This document shows, piece by piece, positions 1 through 8,856 of a DNA stretch of 64,000 bases. The notes beneath the pieces were generated by a model. The model saw only the letters and a list, made by a program, of their open reading frames with translations. It searched no databases and was not told the DNA's origin. The translations under genes and the position numbers were made by a program. Position 1 is the stretch's first letter. Each line of letters opens with the position of its first letter. The DNA is from Pseudomonas alcaligenes (GTDB taxonomy: Bacteria; Pseudomonadota; Gammaproteobacteria; Pseudomonadales; Pseudomonadaceae), in NCBI RefSeq assembly GCF_014490745.1, contig NZ_LZEU01000001.1:4305501-4369500 (forward strand). The letters are read 5' to 3'.

Positions 1-769
1 GCAGCATGACGATGGAGAAGCCGATCAGCAGGGTGGCCGCCGCGGCGATGGTCGGGCTGAGGTTCTCGCGGATACCGCTGAACATCTGCCGTGGCAGGGT
101 GGCCTGCTCGGGGCCGGCGAGGAACAGGGTCACCACCACTTCGTCGAACGAGGTGGCGAAGGCGAACAGCGCGCCGGAGATCACCCCGGGGGCGATCAGC
201 GGCAAGGTCACCCGACGGAACGCCAGCAGTGGCGAGGCGCCCAGGCTGGCGGCGGCGCGTACCAGGTTGTAGTTGAAGCCCTGCAGCGTCGCGGACACGG
301 TGATGATGACGAACGGCACGCCGAGCACCGCATGCACCAGGATCAGCGAGATGTAGCTGTTGCCCAGGCCCAGCGGGGCGAAGAACAGGTAGCTGGCCAC
401 CCCGACAATCACCACCGGGGCGACCATCGGCGAAATCAGCAGGCTCATCACCAGCGCCTTGCCACGGAACTCGCCGCGGGTCAGGCCGATCGAGGCCAGG
501 GTGCCGAATACCATGGCCAGCACGGTGGCGGCCGGCGCCACGATCATGCTGTTGGTCAGCGAGCGCATCCATTCGGCCGAGCCGAAGAAGTCGGCATACC
601 AGCGCAGGGAAAAGCCCTGCAGCGGGTAGACCAGGAAGCTGCCGGAGTTGAACGACAGTGGAATGATCACCAGCACCGGCAGGATCAGGAACAGCAGCAC
701 CAGCGCACACAGGCTGCGGTGGGTCCAGAACCAGGCGCGTTCCACCGGCGATTTGTAGGGACTCAGCAT
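1..769 (-). CDS. agtD: ABC transporter permease, PotC/AgtD-like (3' end cut by window)
   Basis: Inner-membrane permease of an ABC importer in the polyamine/opine/short-chain amino acid family. The translation begins MLSPYKSPVERAW and shows successive hydrophobic segments typical of a PotC-type permease. The EAA loop is visible as RAAASLGASPLLAFRRV, the contact site for the ATPase. The reading frame is still open at base 1, so the C-terminus lies outside the window. It follows agtC by only 13 bases and closes an agtA-agtB-agtC-agtD operon. From memory, the order matches PA0603-PA0606 of P. aeruginosa, described as the 4-aminobutyrate/5-aminovalerate uptake system. The symbol rests on that synteny; the substrate is inferred, not visible in the sequence. 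Confidence 0.88.
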   Translation of the reverse strand, partial: MLSPYKSPVERAWFWTHRSLCALVLLFLILPVLVIIPLSFNSGSFLVYPLQGFSLRWYADFFGSAEWMRSLTNSMIVAPAATVLAMVFGTLASIGLTRGEFRGKALVMSLLISPMVAPVVIVGVASYLFFAPLGLGNSYISLILVHAVLGVPFVIITVSATLQGFNYNLVRAAASLGASPLLAFRRVTLPLIAPGVISGALFAFATSFDEVVVTLFLAGPEQATLPRQMFSGIRENLSPTIAAAATLLIGFSIVML

Positions 770-782
770 CTCGATACTCCTC

Positions 783-2030
783 TCAACCCAGACGCAGGCG
801 ACTGGCGCCCACCAGCCAGCTGTACACCACGTAGAGCAGCATGGTGGCCAGCAGCAGCAGGCCGCCGAGGGCCGTGGCCATGCCCCAGTTGATGGTGGTG
901 TTGGTATAGAAGGCGACGAAGTAGCTGATCATCTGGTCGCCCGGGCTGCCCAGCAGGGCCGGGGTGATGTAGTAGCCGATGGACAGGATGAACACCAGCA
1001 GGCAACCGGCGCCGACGCCGGCCAGGGTCTGCGGAAAGTACACCCGCCAGAAGCTGGCGAACGGGTGGCAGCCGAGGGAAATCGCGGCGCGCATGTAGCT
1101 CGGCGAAATGCCCTTCATCACACTGAAGATCGGCAGGATCATGAACGGCAGCATGATGTGCACCATCGCCACGTAGACCCCGGTGCGGTTGAACACCAGC
1201 TGCAGCGGCTGATCGATGATGCCCATGGCCATCAGCGCGCTGTTGATCAGCCCGCCCGACTGCAGCAGCACGATCCACGCCGCCACCCGCACCAGGATCG
1301 AAGTCCAGAACGGCAGCAGCACCAGGATCATCAGCAGGTTGCTGGTACGGGTCGGCAGGTTGGCCAGCAGGTAGGCCAGCGGATAGGCCAGCACCAGGCA
1401 GATGGCGGTGATCACCAGGCCCATCCAGAAGGTACGGGCGAAGATGTCCAGGTAGATGGCCTGATCCGGAGTGGCCGGGGCCAGCTCGCCGAGGTCGTCG
1501 ATGCGATGATCGAGGGCCGCCAGCAGGTAGTAAGGGGTCAGGCCGCTGTCGTTGCGGCGGATCACCTGCCAGTAGGCCGGGTCGCCCCAGCGCTCGTCGA
1601 GGCTCTCCAGGGCATCCTTGTAGGACGCCGGCTCCTGCTTGAACGGCAGGGCGCGGCCGGTCTTGGCCATCAGGCTGCGGTAGCCGGCCAGCTCCATGTT
1701 GAGGCGCTTGGACAGGTCGCCAATCGTCTGGTTCTTGCGCGCATCGGCGAGGTCGAGGGCCAGCGCCTGGTAGGCCGCCTCTTCCGGCAGGCCGCGCCCA
1801 TCCCAGGCGCCGATGGCTTGTACGGTGCGCGGCAGGGCCTGCACCACTTCCGGGTTTTCCACGCTCTTGTAGAGCAGGATGCCGATCGGCAGGAGGAACA
1901 CCAGCACCAGGAACACCAGCAGCGGCAGGATCAGCCCCTGCGCCTTGAGACGGTTGATCCGCTCGGCACGGGCCAGCTTCTGCTTCAGGGTGAGGCCGGC
2001 AAATTCGGTGAGGGAGACGGTTTCAGCCAT
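783..2030 (-). CDS. agtC: ABC transporter permease, PotB/AgtC-like, long form
   Basis: Inner-membrane permease (415 aa) that should pair with the adjacent agtD product. A first membrane segment lies near residues 35-55. A polar region of about 135 residues (roughly 60-195) follows and is presumably periplasmic. Then come the remaining membrane segments of the binding-protein-dependent permease domain, with the EAA loop as RAAISLGCHPFASFWRV. Classical PotB is about 280-300 aa, so the extra length is the N-terminal extension with its polar loop, a form known in this permease subgroup. The ATG at 2030 is the first in frame. A hairpin-rich gap of 125 bases separates it from agtB upstream. Function as part of the 4-aminobutyrate/5-aminovalerate importer is inferred from synteny. 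Confidence 0.9.
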   Translation of the reverse strand: MAETVSLTEFAGLTLKQKLARAERINRLKAQGLILPLLVFLVLVFLLPIGILLYKSVENPEVVQALPRTVQAIGAWDGRGLPEEAAYQALALDLADARKNQTIGDLSKRLNMELAGYRSLMAKTGRALPFKQEPASYKDALESLDERWGDPAYWQVIRRNDSGLTPYYLLAALDHRIDDLGELAPATPDQAIYLDIFARTFWMGLVITAICLVLAYPLAYLLANLPTRTSNLLMILVLLPFWTSILVRVAAWIVLLQSGGLINSALMAMGIIDQPLQLVFNRTGVYVAMVHIMLPFMILPIFSVMKGISPSYMRAAISLGCHPFASFWRVYFPQTLAGVGAGCLLVFILSIGYYITPALLGSPGDQMISYFVAFYTNTTINWGMATALGGLLLLATMLLYVVYSWLVGASRLRLG

Positions 2031-2083
2031 CGCTAGCTCCGCTAAATCTGGCCGCGCGAGGCGGCGGAAAAAAGAGATGAGGG

Positions 2084-2132
2084 GGCGCCCCGGGCGCCAG
2101 CCTCACCCCAGACCCTCTCCCGCAGGAGAGGG
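2084..2132. repeat. Two intergenic hairpins between agtB and agtC
   Basis: Two palindromes lie in the gap after the binding-protein gene. One is GGCGCCCCGGGCGCC at 2084-2098. Read on the minus strand it is followed, about a dozen bases on, by a run of six T. The other has arms CCCTCTCC (2113-2120) and GGAGAGGG (2125-2132) around a CGCA loop and resembles a common Pseudomonas intergenic repeat. Such structures after a binding-protein gene often protect its mRNA or partly terminate, so that downstream permeases are made in smaller amounts. That role is inferred. Confidence 0.5.
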
Positions 2133-2155
2133 GTATTGCAGGTCATGCACCGGGC

Positions 2156-3194
2156 TTACTTGGCGGCCCAGGCGTTGAAGCGCTGTTCCAGCTGCTCGCC
2201 GTAGTCGGCCCAGAAGGTCACGTTCATCGCCACCTGGTTGGCGATGTTTTCCGGGGTGGTCGGCATGTCCTTGAGCAGGCCCTTGGTCGAGCAGCGCCAC
2301 GGCGTTCTTGTTGGCAGGGCCGTAGGCGATGTTCGACGAGTAGATCTTCTGCTGCTCGGGCTGTACCGAGAAGGCGGCGAAGGCCTTGGACGCTTCACCG
2401 TCCTTGGCACCTTTCGGAATGGCCCAGGAGTCGAAGTCGTAGATGCCGCCGTTCCATACCACCTTCAGGTTGCTCTCCTTCTGCACGGCGGCGATGCGGC
2501 CGTTGTAGGCGGAGCTCATGACCACGTCGCCGGAGGCGAGGAATTGCGGCGGCTGGGCACCGGCTTCCCACCACTGGATGTTCGGCTTGATCTGGTCGAG
2601 TTTCTTGAACGCGCGATCCTGGCCTTCCTGGGTGGCGAGCACGGTGTAGACATCCTTCGGTGCCACGCCGTCGGCCATCAGGGCGAATTCCAGGGTGTAC
2701 TTGGCGCCCTTGCGCAGGCCGCGCTTGCCCGGGAACTTGGCCACGTCCCAGAAATCGGCCCAACTGGTGGGGGCGGCGGACAGCTTGTCGGCGTTGTAGG
2801 CGAGCACGGTGGACCACACGAAGAAGCCCACGCCGCACGGCTGGATGGCGCCTTCGACATAGTCCTCGGCCTTGCCGAACAGGGCCGGGTCGAGTTCCTC
2901 GAACAGGCCTTCGTCACAGCCGCGCGCCAGTTCCGGCGACTCCACTTCCACCAGGTTCCACGACACGCTGTTGGTGTCGACCATGGCTTTGACCTTGGCC
3001 ATCTCGCCGTTGTACTCGCCGGCGATGACCTTGCCTTTGCCGGCCGCTTCCCACGGCTGGTAGAAGGCCTTGGTCTGGGCGTCCTTGTTGGCGCCACCGA
3101 AGGAAATCACCGTCAGGTCGGCGGCCAGTGCTTGCCCGGCGCAGGCCAGGCCGAGGGCCAGGGCGCCAAGACGGAAGGTAATGCGTTTGCTCAT
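2156..3194 (-). pseudogene. agtB: ABC transporter periplasmic substrate-binding protein, frameshifted
   Basis: Periplasmic solute-binding protein of the agt importer. It starts at ATG 3194 with AGGAGAT about 10 bases upstream and has a signal peptide ending near GQALAADLTV. The mature part resembles the paralogue at 4488-5522 throughout, sharing ISFGGANKDAQ, ELARGC and the GLRKGAKY / GLRWGAKY region. Near base 2283 the frame breaks: after VALLDQG the original frame continues into unrelated sequence and reads past 2156, while the expected ending (GLLKDMPTTPENIANQ to FNAWAAK) is in another frame. Removing one A from CCAAGGG restores a 345-residue protein, close to the paralogue's 344. It is either a real frameshift that damages the C-terminal lobe or a single-base sequence error; the otherwise intact tail favours a recent change or an error. 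Confidence 0.85.
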
Positions 3195-3238
3195 TTGTTG
3201 TTATCTCCTGGAATGGCAGGTTTGGGTGAGACGCAGGT

Positions 3239-4348
3239 TCAGTCCGCGGTCAACGGGTCGAGCGCGCGGACATGCTCCACATGCCAGCCGAGCGGCACCA
3301 CATCGCCCACGCCCAGGGCGGGGTCGAGCTCGGCGATCGGCTGCTTGACGAAGAAATCGGGCTTGCCACACACCTCCAGACGGATGCGCACGTGATCGCC
3401 CAGGTAGATGAACTCCTCGACACGACCGGAGAAGCGGTTGGCGCACTGCTCACTGGCGCCGTTGAGACGCACGCGCTCGGGGCGGATCGACAGGGTCACC
3501 GGTTCACCGGGCGCGCCGACATTCACCGCCAGCGCCTCGACCTTCTCGCCACGCGCCAGGCTGACCACGCAGCGTTCGCCGTCACGGCTGAGCAGCTGGC
3601 CACTGATACGGTTGTTCTCGCCGATGAAGTTGGCGACGAAGGTGTTCTTCGGCGCTTCGTAAAGTTCGCGCGGCGGAGCGATCTGCTGGATCTCGCCCTG
3701 GTGGAACACCGCCACGCGGTCGGACATGGTCAGCGCCTCGCCCTGGTCGTGGGTCACGTAGACCACGGTCACGCCCAGGCGCTGGTGGATGTGCTTGATC
3801 TCCATCTGCATGTGCTCGCGCAGCTGCTTGTCCAGCGCGCCGAGCGGCTCGTCCATCAGCACCAGCTGCGGCTCGAACACCAGCGCGCGGGCCAGTGCCA
3901 CGCGCTGCTGCTGGCCGCCGGAGAGCTGCGCCGGGTAACGGTTGCGGAAGTTGTCGAGCTGCACCATGGACAGCGCGCGTTTGACCCGCTCGCTGGTGTC
4001 GGTCTTGTTCATGCCGCGCACGCTGAGCGGGAAGGCCAGGTTCTCGGCCACCGTCATGTGCGGGAACAGCGCGTAGTTCTGGAACACCATGCCGATGTCG
4101 CGCTTGTGCGGCGGCACGTTGTTGATCGCCCGCCCGCCCAGGAGGATCTCGCCGGCGGTGGGGGTCTCGAAACCGGCCAGCATCATCAGGCTGGTGGTCT
4201 TGCCGGAACCGGACGGCCCGAGCAGGGTGAGGAACTCGCCCTTGCGGATATCCAGGTTGAGGTCTTTGACGATCAGGTTCTCGCCGTCGTAGCTCTTCTG
4301 CACGCCACGAAAGCTGACGAGTACATCGCTGGAGGAAATCTCGGCCAT
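3239..4348 (-). CDS. agtA: ABC transporter ATP-binding protein, PotA-like
   Basis: Cytoplasmic ATPase (369 aa) that powers the agt importer. Visible motifs are Walker A GPSGSGKTT at residues 44-52, the Q-loop in VFQNYALFP, the ABC signature LSGGQQQR, Walker B LVLMDEP and the switch histidine in VTHDQ. A C-terminal TOBE-like region follows from about residue 240, as in PotA/FbpC. An in-frame upstream start would add 17 residues, but ATG 4348 is preferred because AAAGGTG lies 8 bases before it and the family motif VSFRGVQKSY begins close to that Met. It is the first gene of the four-gene operon with agtB, agtC and agtD. The substrate (4-aminobutyrate/5-aminovalerate) is inferred from synteny with P. 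aeruginosa. Confidence 0.92.
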   Translation of the reverse strand: MAEISSSDVLVSFRGVQKSYDGENLIVKDLNLDIRKGEFLTLLGPSGSGKTTSLMMLAGFETPTAGEILLGGRAINNVPPHKRDIGMVFQNYALFPHMTVAENLAFPLSVRGMNKTDTSERVKRALSMVQLDNFRNRYPAQLSGGQQQRVALARALVFEPQLVLMDEPLGALDKQLREHMQMEIKHIHQRLGVTVVYVTHDQGEALTMSDRVAVFHQGEIQQIAPPRELYEAPKNTFVANFIGENNRISGQLLSRDGERCVVSLARGEKVEALAVNVGAPGEPVTLSIRPERVRLNGASEQCANRFSGRVEEFIYLGDHVRIRLEVCGKPDFFVKQPIAELDPALGVGDVVPLGWHVEHVRALDPLTAD

Positions 4349-4448
4349 CACCGCACCTTTAGTTCTTGTCTGCCGTGCTCTAAGCCTAGAAAGAGCCACA
4401 GCCAGCGCAAATCGGGCGGTATGAGAGATTGCTATAAGGTTTAGAGAC

Positions 4449-4480
4449 GATGCGCTGTAGGGATCGCCCTACAACGCATC
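4449..4480 (-). terminator. Stem-loop after the upstream binding-protein gene
   Basis: Arms of 14 bases (4449-4462 and 4467-4480) pair around an ATCG loop, with one G-U pair, immediately downstream of the gene ending at 4488. There is no clear T-run, so it may be a processing or mRNA-end-protecting stem rather than an intrinsic terminator. It separates this gene's transcript from the agtA operon. Confidence 0.5.
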
Positions 4481-4487
4481 CAGCGGC

Positions 4488-5522
4488 TCAGCGTTTGGCC
4501 CACTGCTCGAAACGCTGCTCCAGAACCTGGCCATTGGTGGCCCAGAAAGTCGCGTCCATGCCCACCGCCTGCGCCAGGTTCTGCGGCGCCGTGGGCAGGC
4601 CGGCCAGCACCTGCGGATCGAGCTGGGCGGTGGCCTGGTTGTTCACCGGACCGTAGGCGATGCGCTCGGCAAACACCTTCTGCTGCGGCGCCTGGCTGGC
4701 AAAGCTGACGAAGCGCTTGGCCTGCTCGGCCTTCCACACGCCCTTGGGCAGGGCCCAGTAGTCGAAGTCGTAGATCCCGCCGTTCCAGCTCAGCGCCAGC
4801 TGCGGCTGCTGGCCCTGGGCGGCGGCGATCCGTCCGTTGTAGGCCGAGCTCATCACCACCCGGCCTTCACCGAGGGCCCGCACCGGCTCGGCACCAGCCT
4901 TCCACCAGACGATCTGTGCCTTGAGCTGGTCGAGCTTGCGGAACGCCCGCTCGACCCCGGCCGGAGTGGCCAGCACCTGGTACACCTCGCGCGGCGCCAC
5001 GCCGTCGGCCATCAGGGCGAACTCCAGGTTGTACTTGGCGCCCCAGCGCAGGCCGCGTTTGCCGGGGAATTTCTGCACGTCCCAGAAATCCGCCCAGCCG
5101 GCGGGATGCCCGGCCAGCTTGCCGCTGTTGTAGGCGAGCACCGTCGACCAGACGAAGATGCCCACGCCGCACGGCTGCAGGGTGCCCGGCACGTAGTCGG
5201 CGGGGTTGCCGAGCATGCTGCTGTCGAGCGGCTCGAACAGGCCTTCGGCACAGCCGCGGGCCAGCTCCGGTGCCTCCACTTCAACCACGTCCCAGGACAC
5301 ATGGCTCATCTGCACCATCTGCCGCAGCTTGGCCAGGTCGCCGTCGTAGGAGCCGCGTACCACCGCCGTGCCGGTGGCCGCCTTGAACGGTTCGTAGAAC
5401 GCGGCGTGCTGGGCATCCTTGTTCGCCCCGCCGAAGGAAATCACCGTCACGTAGTCCGCCCACACCGGCGCGGCACTGCCCATCAGCCCCAGCAGCAGGC
5501 TGGCCTTGATCACTCTTGTCAT
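4488..5522 (-). CDS. ABC transporter substrate-binding protein, intact AgtB paralogue
   Basis: Periplasmic solute-binding protein of 344 aa, co-oriented with and just upstream of the agtA operon. From memory the corresponding gene in P. aeruginosa is PA0602. The start at 5522 (MTRVIKASLLLGLMG) is chosen because GGGGGC lies about 8 bases upstream; earlier in-frame Met codons would add up to 30 residues without a sensible signal peptide. The signal peptide ends near APVWA. The mature protein begins DYVTVISFGGANKDAQ, nearly the same as agtB, and is colinear with it to the end (EQRFEQWAKR against EQRFNAWAAK). The two look like a duplication. This copy is intact while agtB is frameshifted, so it could serve the same permeases. 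Its ligand cannot be read from the sequence. Confidence 0.9.
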   Translation of the reverse strand: MTRVIKASLLLGLMGSAAPVWADYVTVISFGGANKDAQHAAFYEPFKAATGTAVVRGSYDGDLAKLRQMVQMSHVSWDVVEVEAPELARGCAEGLFEPLDSSMLGNPADYVPGTLQPCGVGIFVWSTVLAYNSGKLAGHPAGWADFWDVQKFPGKRGLRWGAKYNLEFALMADGVAPREVYQVLATPAGVERAFRKLDQLKAQIVWWKAGAEPVRALGEGRVVMSSAYNGRIAAAQGQQPQLALSWNGGIYDFDYWALPKGVWKAEQAKRFVSFASQAPQQKVFAERIAYGPVNNQATAQLDPQVLAGLPTAPQNLAQAVGMDATFWATNGQVLEQRFEQWAKR

Positions 5523-5716
5523 TGTTGTTGCCCCCATGCAGACCATTGCCAGAATCCCTCGAAAACGCCTGCAAGCACCGTTGCAGAGCGGCCGAAGAAA
5601 AAAGGCGACCAATCAGCCACAAAACGACCGACAAGTAAACATGGAAAGCATCGAGACGTGCACAGCGTCCCCGTCGGCCGCTGCCGCGAGTCACGCTGGC
5701 ACAGGCTGCACCGGCA

Positions 5717-6346
5717 TTAGAGCAGCTTGTGCTCCACCGCGTAGCGCACCAGGTCGGCCACCGAGTGCAGGTTGAGCTTCTGCATCAGGCGCGCCTTGTG
5801 GGTGCTGATGGTCTTGCTGCTGACCGACAGCTGCTGGGCGATCTCGTTGACCCCCTCGCCCTGCACCAGGCGCTCGAACACCGAGAACTCGCGCTCGGAG
5901 AGCAGCGCATGGGGCGGCCGCGAGTCGGTCAGGCCGACCTCGAAGACCATGCGGTCGGCCAGCTCCGGATCGATGTAGCGACCGCCGCTGGCGACCTTGC
6001 GGATCGCCGTGAGCAGCAGCGCCGGGTCGCTGTCCTTGGTCGCGTAGCCGGCGGCGCCGGCCTTGAGGGCACGGGCGGCCATCTGCGCCTCGTCGTGCAT
6101 GGACAGCACCAGGATCGCCGGCGCCTGGTGCAGCGCGCGGATCCGCGGAATCGCTTCCAGGCCGTTGACCCCGGGCATGGAGATATCCAGCAGCACCACC
6201 TCGCAGGGGGTGTGGCGCAGGGTCTCGAGCAACTGCTCGCCATTGCAGGCCTCGCCGGCCACGGCGAGATCCTTGGCCAGGCCGATCAGCTGCTTGATGC
6301 CCTCGCGGACGATGGTGTGGTCTTCGGCGACCAATACGCGAATCAC
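5717..6346 (-). CDS. agtR: NarL/LuxR-family response regulator
   Basis: Cytoplasmic DNA-binding response regulator, 209 aa. The receiver domain occupies residues 1-120, with the acidic pair at E8/D9, the phospho-acceptor at Asp54 (VVLLDISMPG) and the conserved Lys in ATKDSD. A LuxR-type helix-turn-helix follows at about 145-205 (LSEREFSVFERL to SSKTISTHKARLM). Translation starts at GTG 6346, which overlaps the stop codon of the sensor kinase gene (GTGA), so the two are translationally coupled. By synteny it corresponds to PA0601 (AgtR) of P. aeruginosa, reported to control 4-aminobutyrate/5-aminovalerate uptake and also linked to sensing of peptidoglycan fragments. The agt transport genes next to it are the obvious target. 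Confidence 0.9.
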   Translation of the reverse strand: MIRVLVAEDHTIVREGIKQLIGLAKDLAVAGEACNGEQLLETLRHTPCEVVLLDISMPGVNGLEAIPRIRALHQAPAILVLSMHDEAQMAARALKAGAAGYATKDSDPALLLTAIRKVASGGRYIDPELADRMVFEVGLTDSRPPHALLSEREFSVFERLVQGEGVNEIAQQLSVSSKTISTHKARLMQKLNLHSVADLVRYAVEHKLL

Positions 6347-8736
6347 GACGCTAGTACCTCTTGCTCGACTGCAACCCTGACGCTGAGCGTGGTGCCCTCC
6401 CCCGGCTGGCTGTCGATCTGCAGACTGCCGCCAAGCATCAGCACGCGCTCGCGCATGCCGACCAGGCCGAAGGATTGTGCGCGTACCGCGCTCGGGGCGA
6501 AACCCTGACCATCGTCGCTGATGGTCAGGCACAGCTGCCCGCCCTCCACCGCCAGGCTCACTTCCACCGTATGCGCGCGGGCATGCCGCATGACGTTGGT
6601 CAACGCCTCCTGCAGCACGCGGAACAGGCCGATGGCCTTGGCATCGGACAGCGCCGGCAGCTGCTCGGGCACCAGCACCAGGCAGGGAATCTGCGTGCGC
6701 GCCTCGAAACGCCGCGCCTGCCACTCGATGGCCGAGGCGATGCCGGCATCGAGGATCGGCGGGCGCAGCGCGGTGGCCACGTCGCGCACCAGCTGGAACA
6801 GGTTGGCGATCAGTTTCTTCATGCTTTCCAGGCGCTCGCCCAGCGCCGGGTCGAGGCCGGCGAAGGCCAGCTCGCACATCGAGGTCTCCAGCTTGAGCAC
6901 GGTGAGCACCTGGCCCAGTTCGTCGTGCACCTCGCGGGCGATGCGCGCCTTCTCCTCCTCCCGCACGCTCTCCAGGTGCGCCGACAACTCGCGCAGCTGG
7001 GCGCGCGACTCGCCCAGCTCCAGCTCGATGGCCTTGTTCTCGCTGATGTCCCAGACCACGCCGTCCCACACCACATGGTCGCCACCCAGGTGACGGGCGC
7101 TGGCCTTGATGTCGGCCCAGCGCTGGCGACCGTCGCGGGTGAGGATGCGGCCCTGCCACTGCCAGTCGCTGGCCGCCGCGATGGCCGCATCCTGGGTGGC
7201 GTGGTAGGCCGCGCGATCCTCCGGGTGCACCAGGCTGCGGATGCCGAAGTCGGCCGCCATGATCTGCGCCGCCGGATAGCCCACCAGCTGCTCGGCGCCC
7301 TCGCTGATAAAGGCGAAGTCCACCGGCGCGCCGGGCAGCGGGCGCTCCAGGCGGAACACCAGGCCCGGCACGTTGCCGGCGATGCCCTTGAGGCGCGCCT
7401 CGCTCTCCTCCAGGGCGGCATGGGCGCGGCGGCGCTCGGTGACATCGGTGAGGTAGGCCACCAGGTATTCGCCATCGCGAAAGCGCAGGAAGCTCAGCGA
7501 CACGTCCACCGGCAGCAGGCTGCCGTCGGCGCGCAGGCAGTTGCTCTCGAAGCTCAGCGCGCCCTCCTCCTGAGCGCGCACCCGCCGCCACAGGCCCAGC
7601 CAGCGATCCATCCCCAGGCCCGGCTCGATCTCCTCCAGCGCCCGCTCGACCAAGGCACCATCGGCATAGCCGAGCATCTGCGTCACCGCGCGGTTGGCGT
7701 AGCGCACCCGGCTGTCCCAGTTGACCCAGAGAATGCCCACCGTGCTGTGGTCGATGGAGAACTGCGCCAGGCGCAGCGCCTCCTCGGCCACCTCGCGGCG
7801 GGCCAGGGTCTGCCGTGCCTCCAGCAGCAGGCGTTCGAGGCCGCTGCGCTGGCGGCGCAGCACCGCCAGCAGTACCGCGCAGAGCAACAGCAGGGCGCCG
7901 AGCAGCAGACCCAGGCTGCGCCAGAAGCGCGCCGACTCGCCCCAGCCCGGGGTGCGCGCACTGAGCCAGCGCTGCTGCAGGCCCTCCAGCTGCTGCGCCG
8001 GCAGCTCGCGCAGGGCACTGTCGATCACCGCGGCCAGCTGCGGCCAGTCGCGCCGCGTGCCGATGCGCAGCAGCTGCGGCAGGCCGACATCGCCGACCAC
8101 TGCCAGGCGGGCGAACTCGCTCTCCTGGGTCAGCCGGCTGAGCTGCGCCTGATCCACCACCGCATAGCGCACTTCCTGCGCCAGCAGGGCCTGCAGGGCC
8201 TGGCGGTCGGAAGCCTGGCCGCGCAGGTTGAGGTTGAAATAGTTGCCCTTGAGGTAATCGGCGATCGGGCTGGGCATGCGCACTGCCAGTGCATCGCCGG
8301 CGCCGAGCTGCTCCAGCTCCACCGCACCGGTGCCCTGGCGCTCGCCGACCAGCAGGTGCGGCACGCGCAGATAGGGATCGGAGAACAGCCACAGGCGCAG
8401 GCCGGCGGGCGTCTGGCTGAGGCCCGGGGCCAGGTCGATGCGCCCGGCCTGCAGCGCTGCCTCCAGCGCCTTCTGGTCGGCGAAGCTGTGCCAGACCAGT
8501 TCCACCCGCAGGCTGCGCGCCAGCAGATCCATCAACTCGACACTGAGGCCGGACAGCTGCTGCTGGCGACGCACGTACTGCGCATGGGGCGCCTGCAGTA
8601 CCACGCCCACCCGCAGCCGCGGATGCTCGGCGAGCCAGGCCCGCTGCTCCGCCGGCAGCGCCAGCTCGGCAGCCGGCGCCGCCTGCAGCCAGGCCGAAGC
8701 GAACAGCAAGCAGCCCCACAGAAGAACTCGAATCAT
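6343..8736 (-). CDS. agtS: Hybrid-input sensor histidine kinase (SBP3-PAS-PAS-HisKA_3)
   Basis: Inner-membrane sensor kinase of about 797 aa, partner of the response regulator that follows. It has an N-terminal signal sequence, a periplasmic SBP_bac_3-type domain at about 35-260, a membrane segment at 272-293, two PAS domains at about 330-450 and 460-575, a HisKA_3 dimerisation domain with the phospho-acceptor His604 in IAREVHDELGQ, and an HATPase domain with DDGQGF and GLVGMRERV. The binding-protein-like input suggests direct sensing of a small amino-acid-like ligand. ATG 8736 is preferred; in-frame GTG codons at 8757 and 8754 have GAGG close by and cannot be excluded. By synteny it matches AgtS (PA0600). 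Confidence 0.88.
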   Translation of the reverse strand: MIRVLLWGCLLFASAWLQAAPAAELALPAEQRAWLAEHPRLRVGVVLQAPHAQYVRRQQQLSGLSVELMDLLARSLRVELVWHSFADQKALEAALQAGRIDLAPGLSQTPAGLRLWLFSDPYLRVPHLLVGERQGTGAVELEQLGAGDALAVRMPSPIADYLKGNYFNLNLRGQASDRQALQALLAQEVRYAVVDQAQLSRLTQESEFARLAVVGDVGLPQLLRIGTRRDWPQLAAVIDSALRELPAQQLEGLQQRWLSARTPGWGESARFWRSLGLLLGALLLLCAVLLAVLRRQRSGLERLLLEARQTLARREVAEEALRLAQFSIDHSTVGILWVNWDSRVRYANRAVTQMLGYADGALVERALEEIEPGLGMDRWLGLWRRVRAQEEGALSFESNCLRADGSLLPVDVSLSFLRFRDGEYLVAYLTDVTERRRAHAALEESEARLKGIAGNVPGLVFRLERPLPGAPVDFAFISEGAEQLVGYPAAQIMAADFGIRSLVHPEDRAAYHATQDAAIAAASDWQWQGRILTRDGRQRWADIKASARHLGGDHVVWDGVVWDISENKAIELELGESRAQLRELSAHLESVREEEKARIAREVHDELGQVLTVLKLETSMCELAFAGLDPALGERLESMKKLIANLFQLVRDVATALRPPILDAGIASAIEWQARRFEARTQIPCLVLVPEQLPALSDAKAIGLFRVLQEALTNVMRHARAHTVEVSLAVEGGQLCLTISDDGQGFAPSAVRAQSFGLVGMRERVLMLGGSLQIDSQPGEGTTLSVRVAVEQEVLAS

Positions 8737-8856
8737 GCGCCCACGCCCATGCACCACCTCGATGGCCCTACCTTAACCCGGCCGCCTATCCGGCGCCTGA
8801 CAAACCCACGCCCAGGGCTTAGGCTGCAAACACCAACGGCCACCCGAACGCTTGAG

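Noticed and set aside
5523..5716. Sigma-54 promoter upstream of the binding-protein gene (TGGCAATGGTCTGCA)
   Set aside because: The GG to GC spacing is 9 instead of 10 bases, so it does not fit the sigma-54 pattern.
5717..8719. A 1000-codon open frame on the minus strand
   Set aside because: Only its last 209 codons (agtR) are a gene; the rest is the sensor kinase gene read in a wrong frame, kept open by high GC.
6361..8856. Long plus-strand frame leading into the DUF3530 gene
   Set aside because: It is antisense to agtS and has Gln/His-rich shadow composition. The true gene begins at ATG 8857 with a signal peptide.
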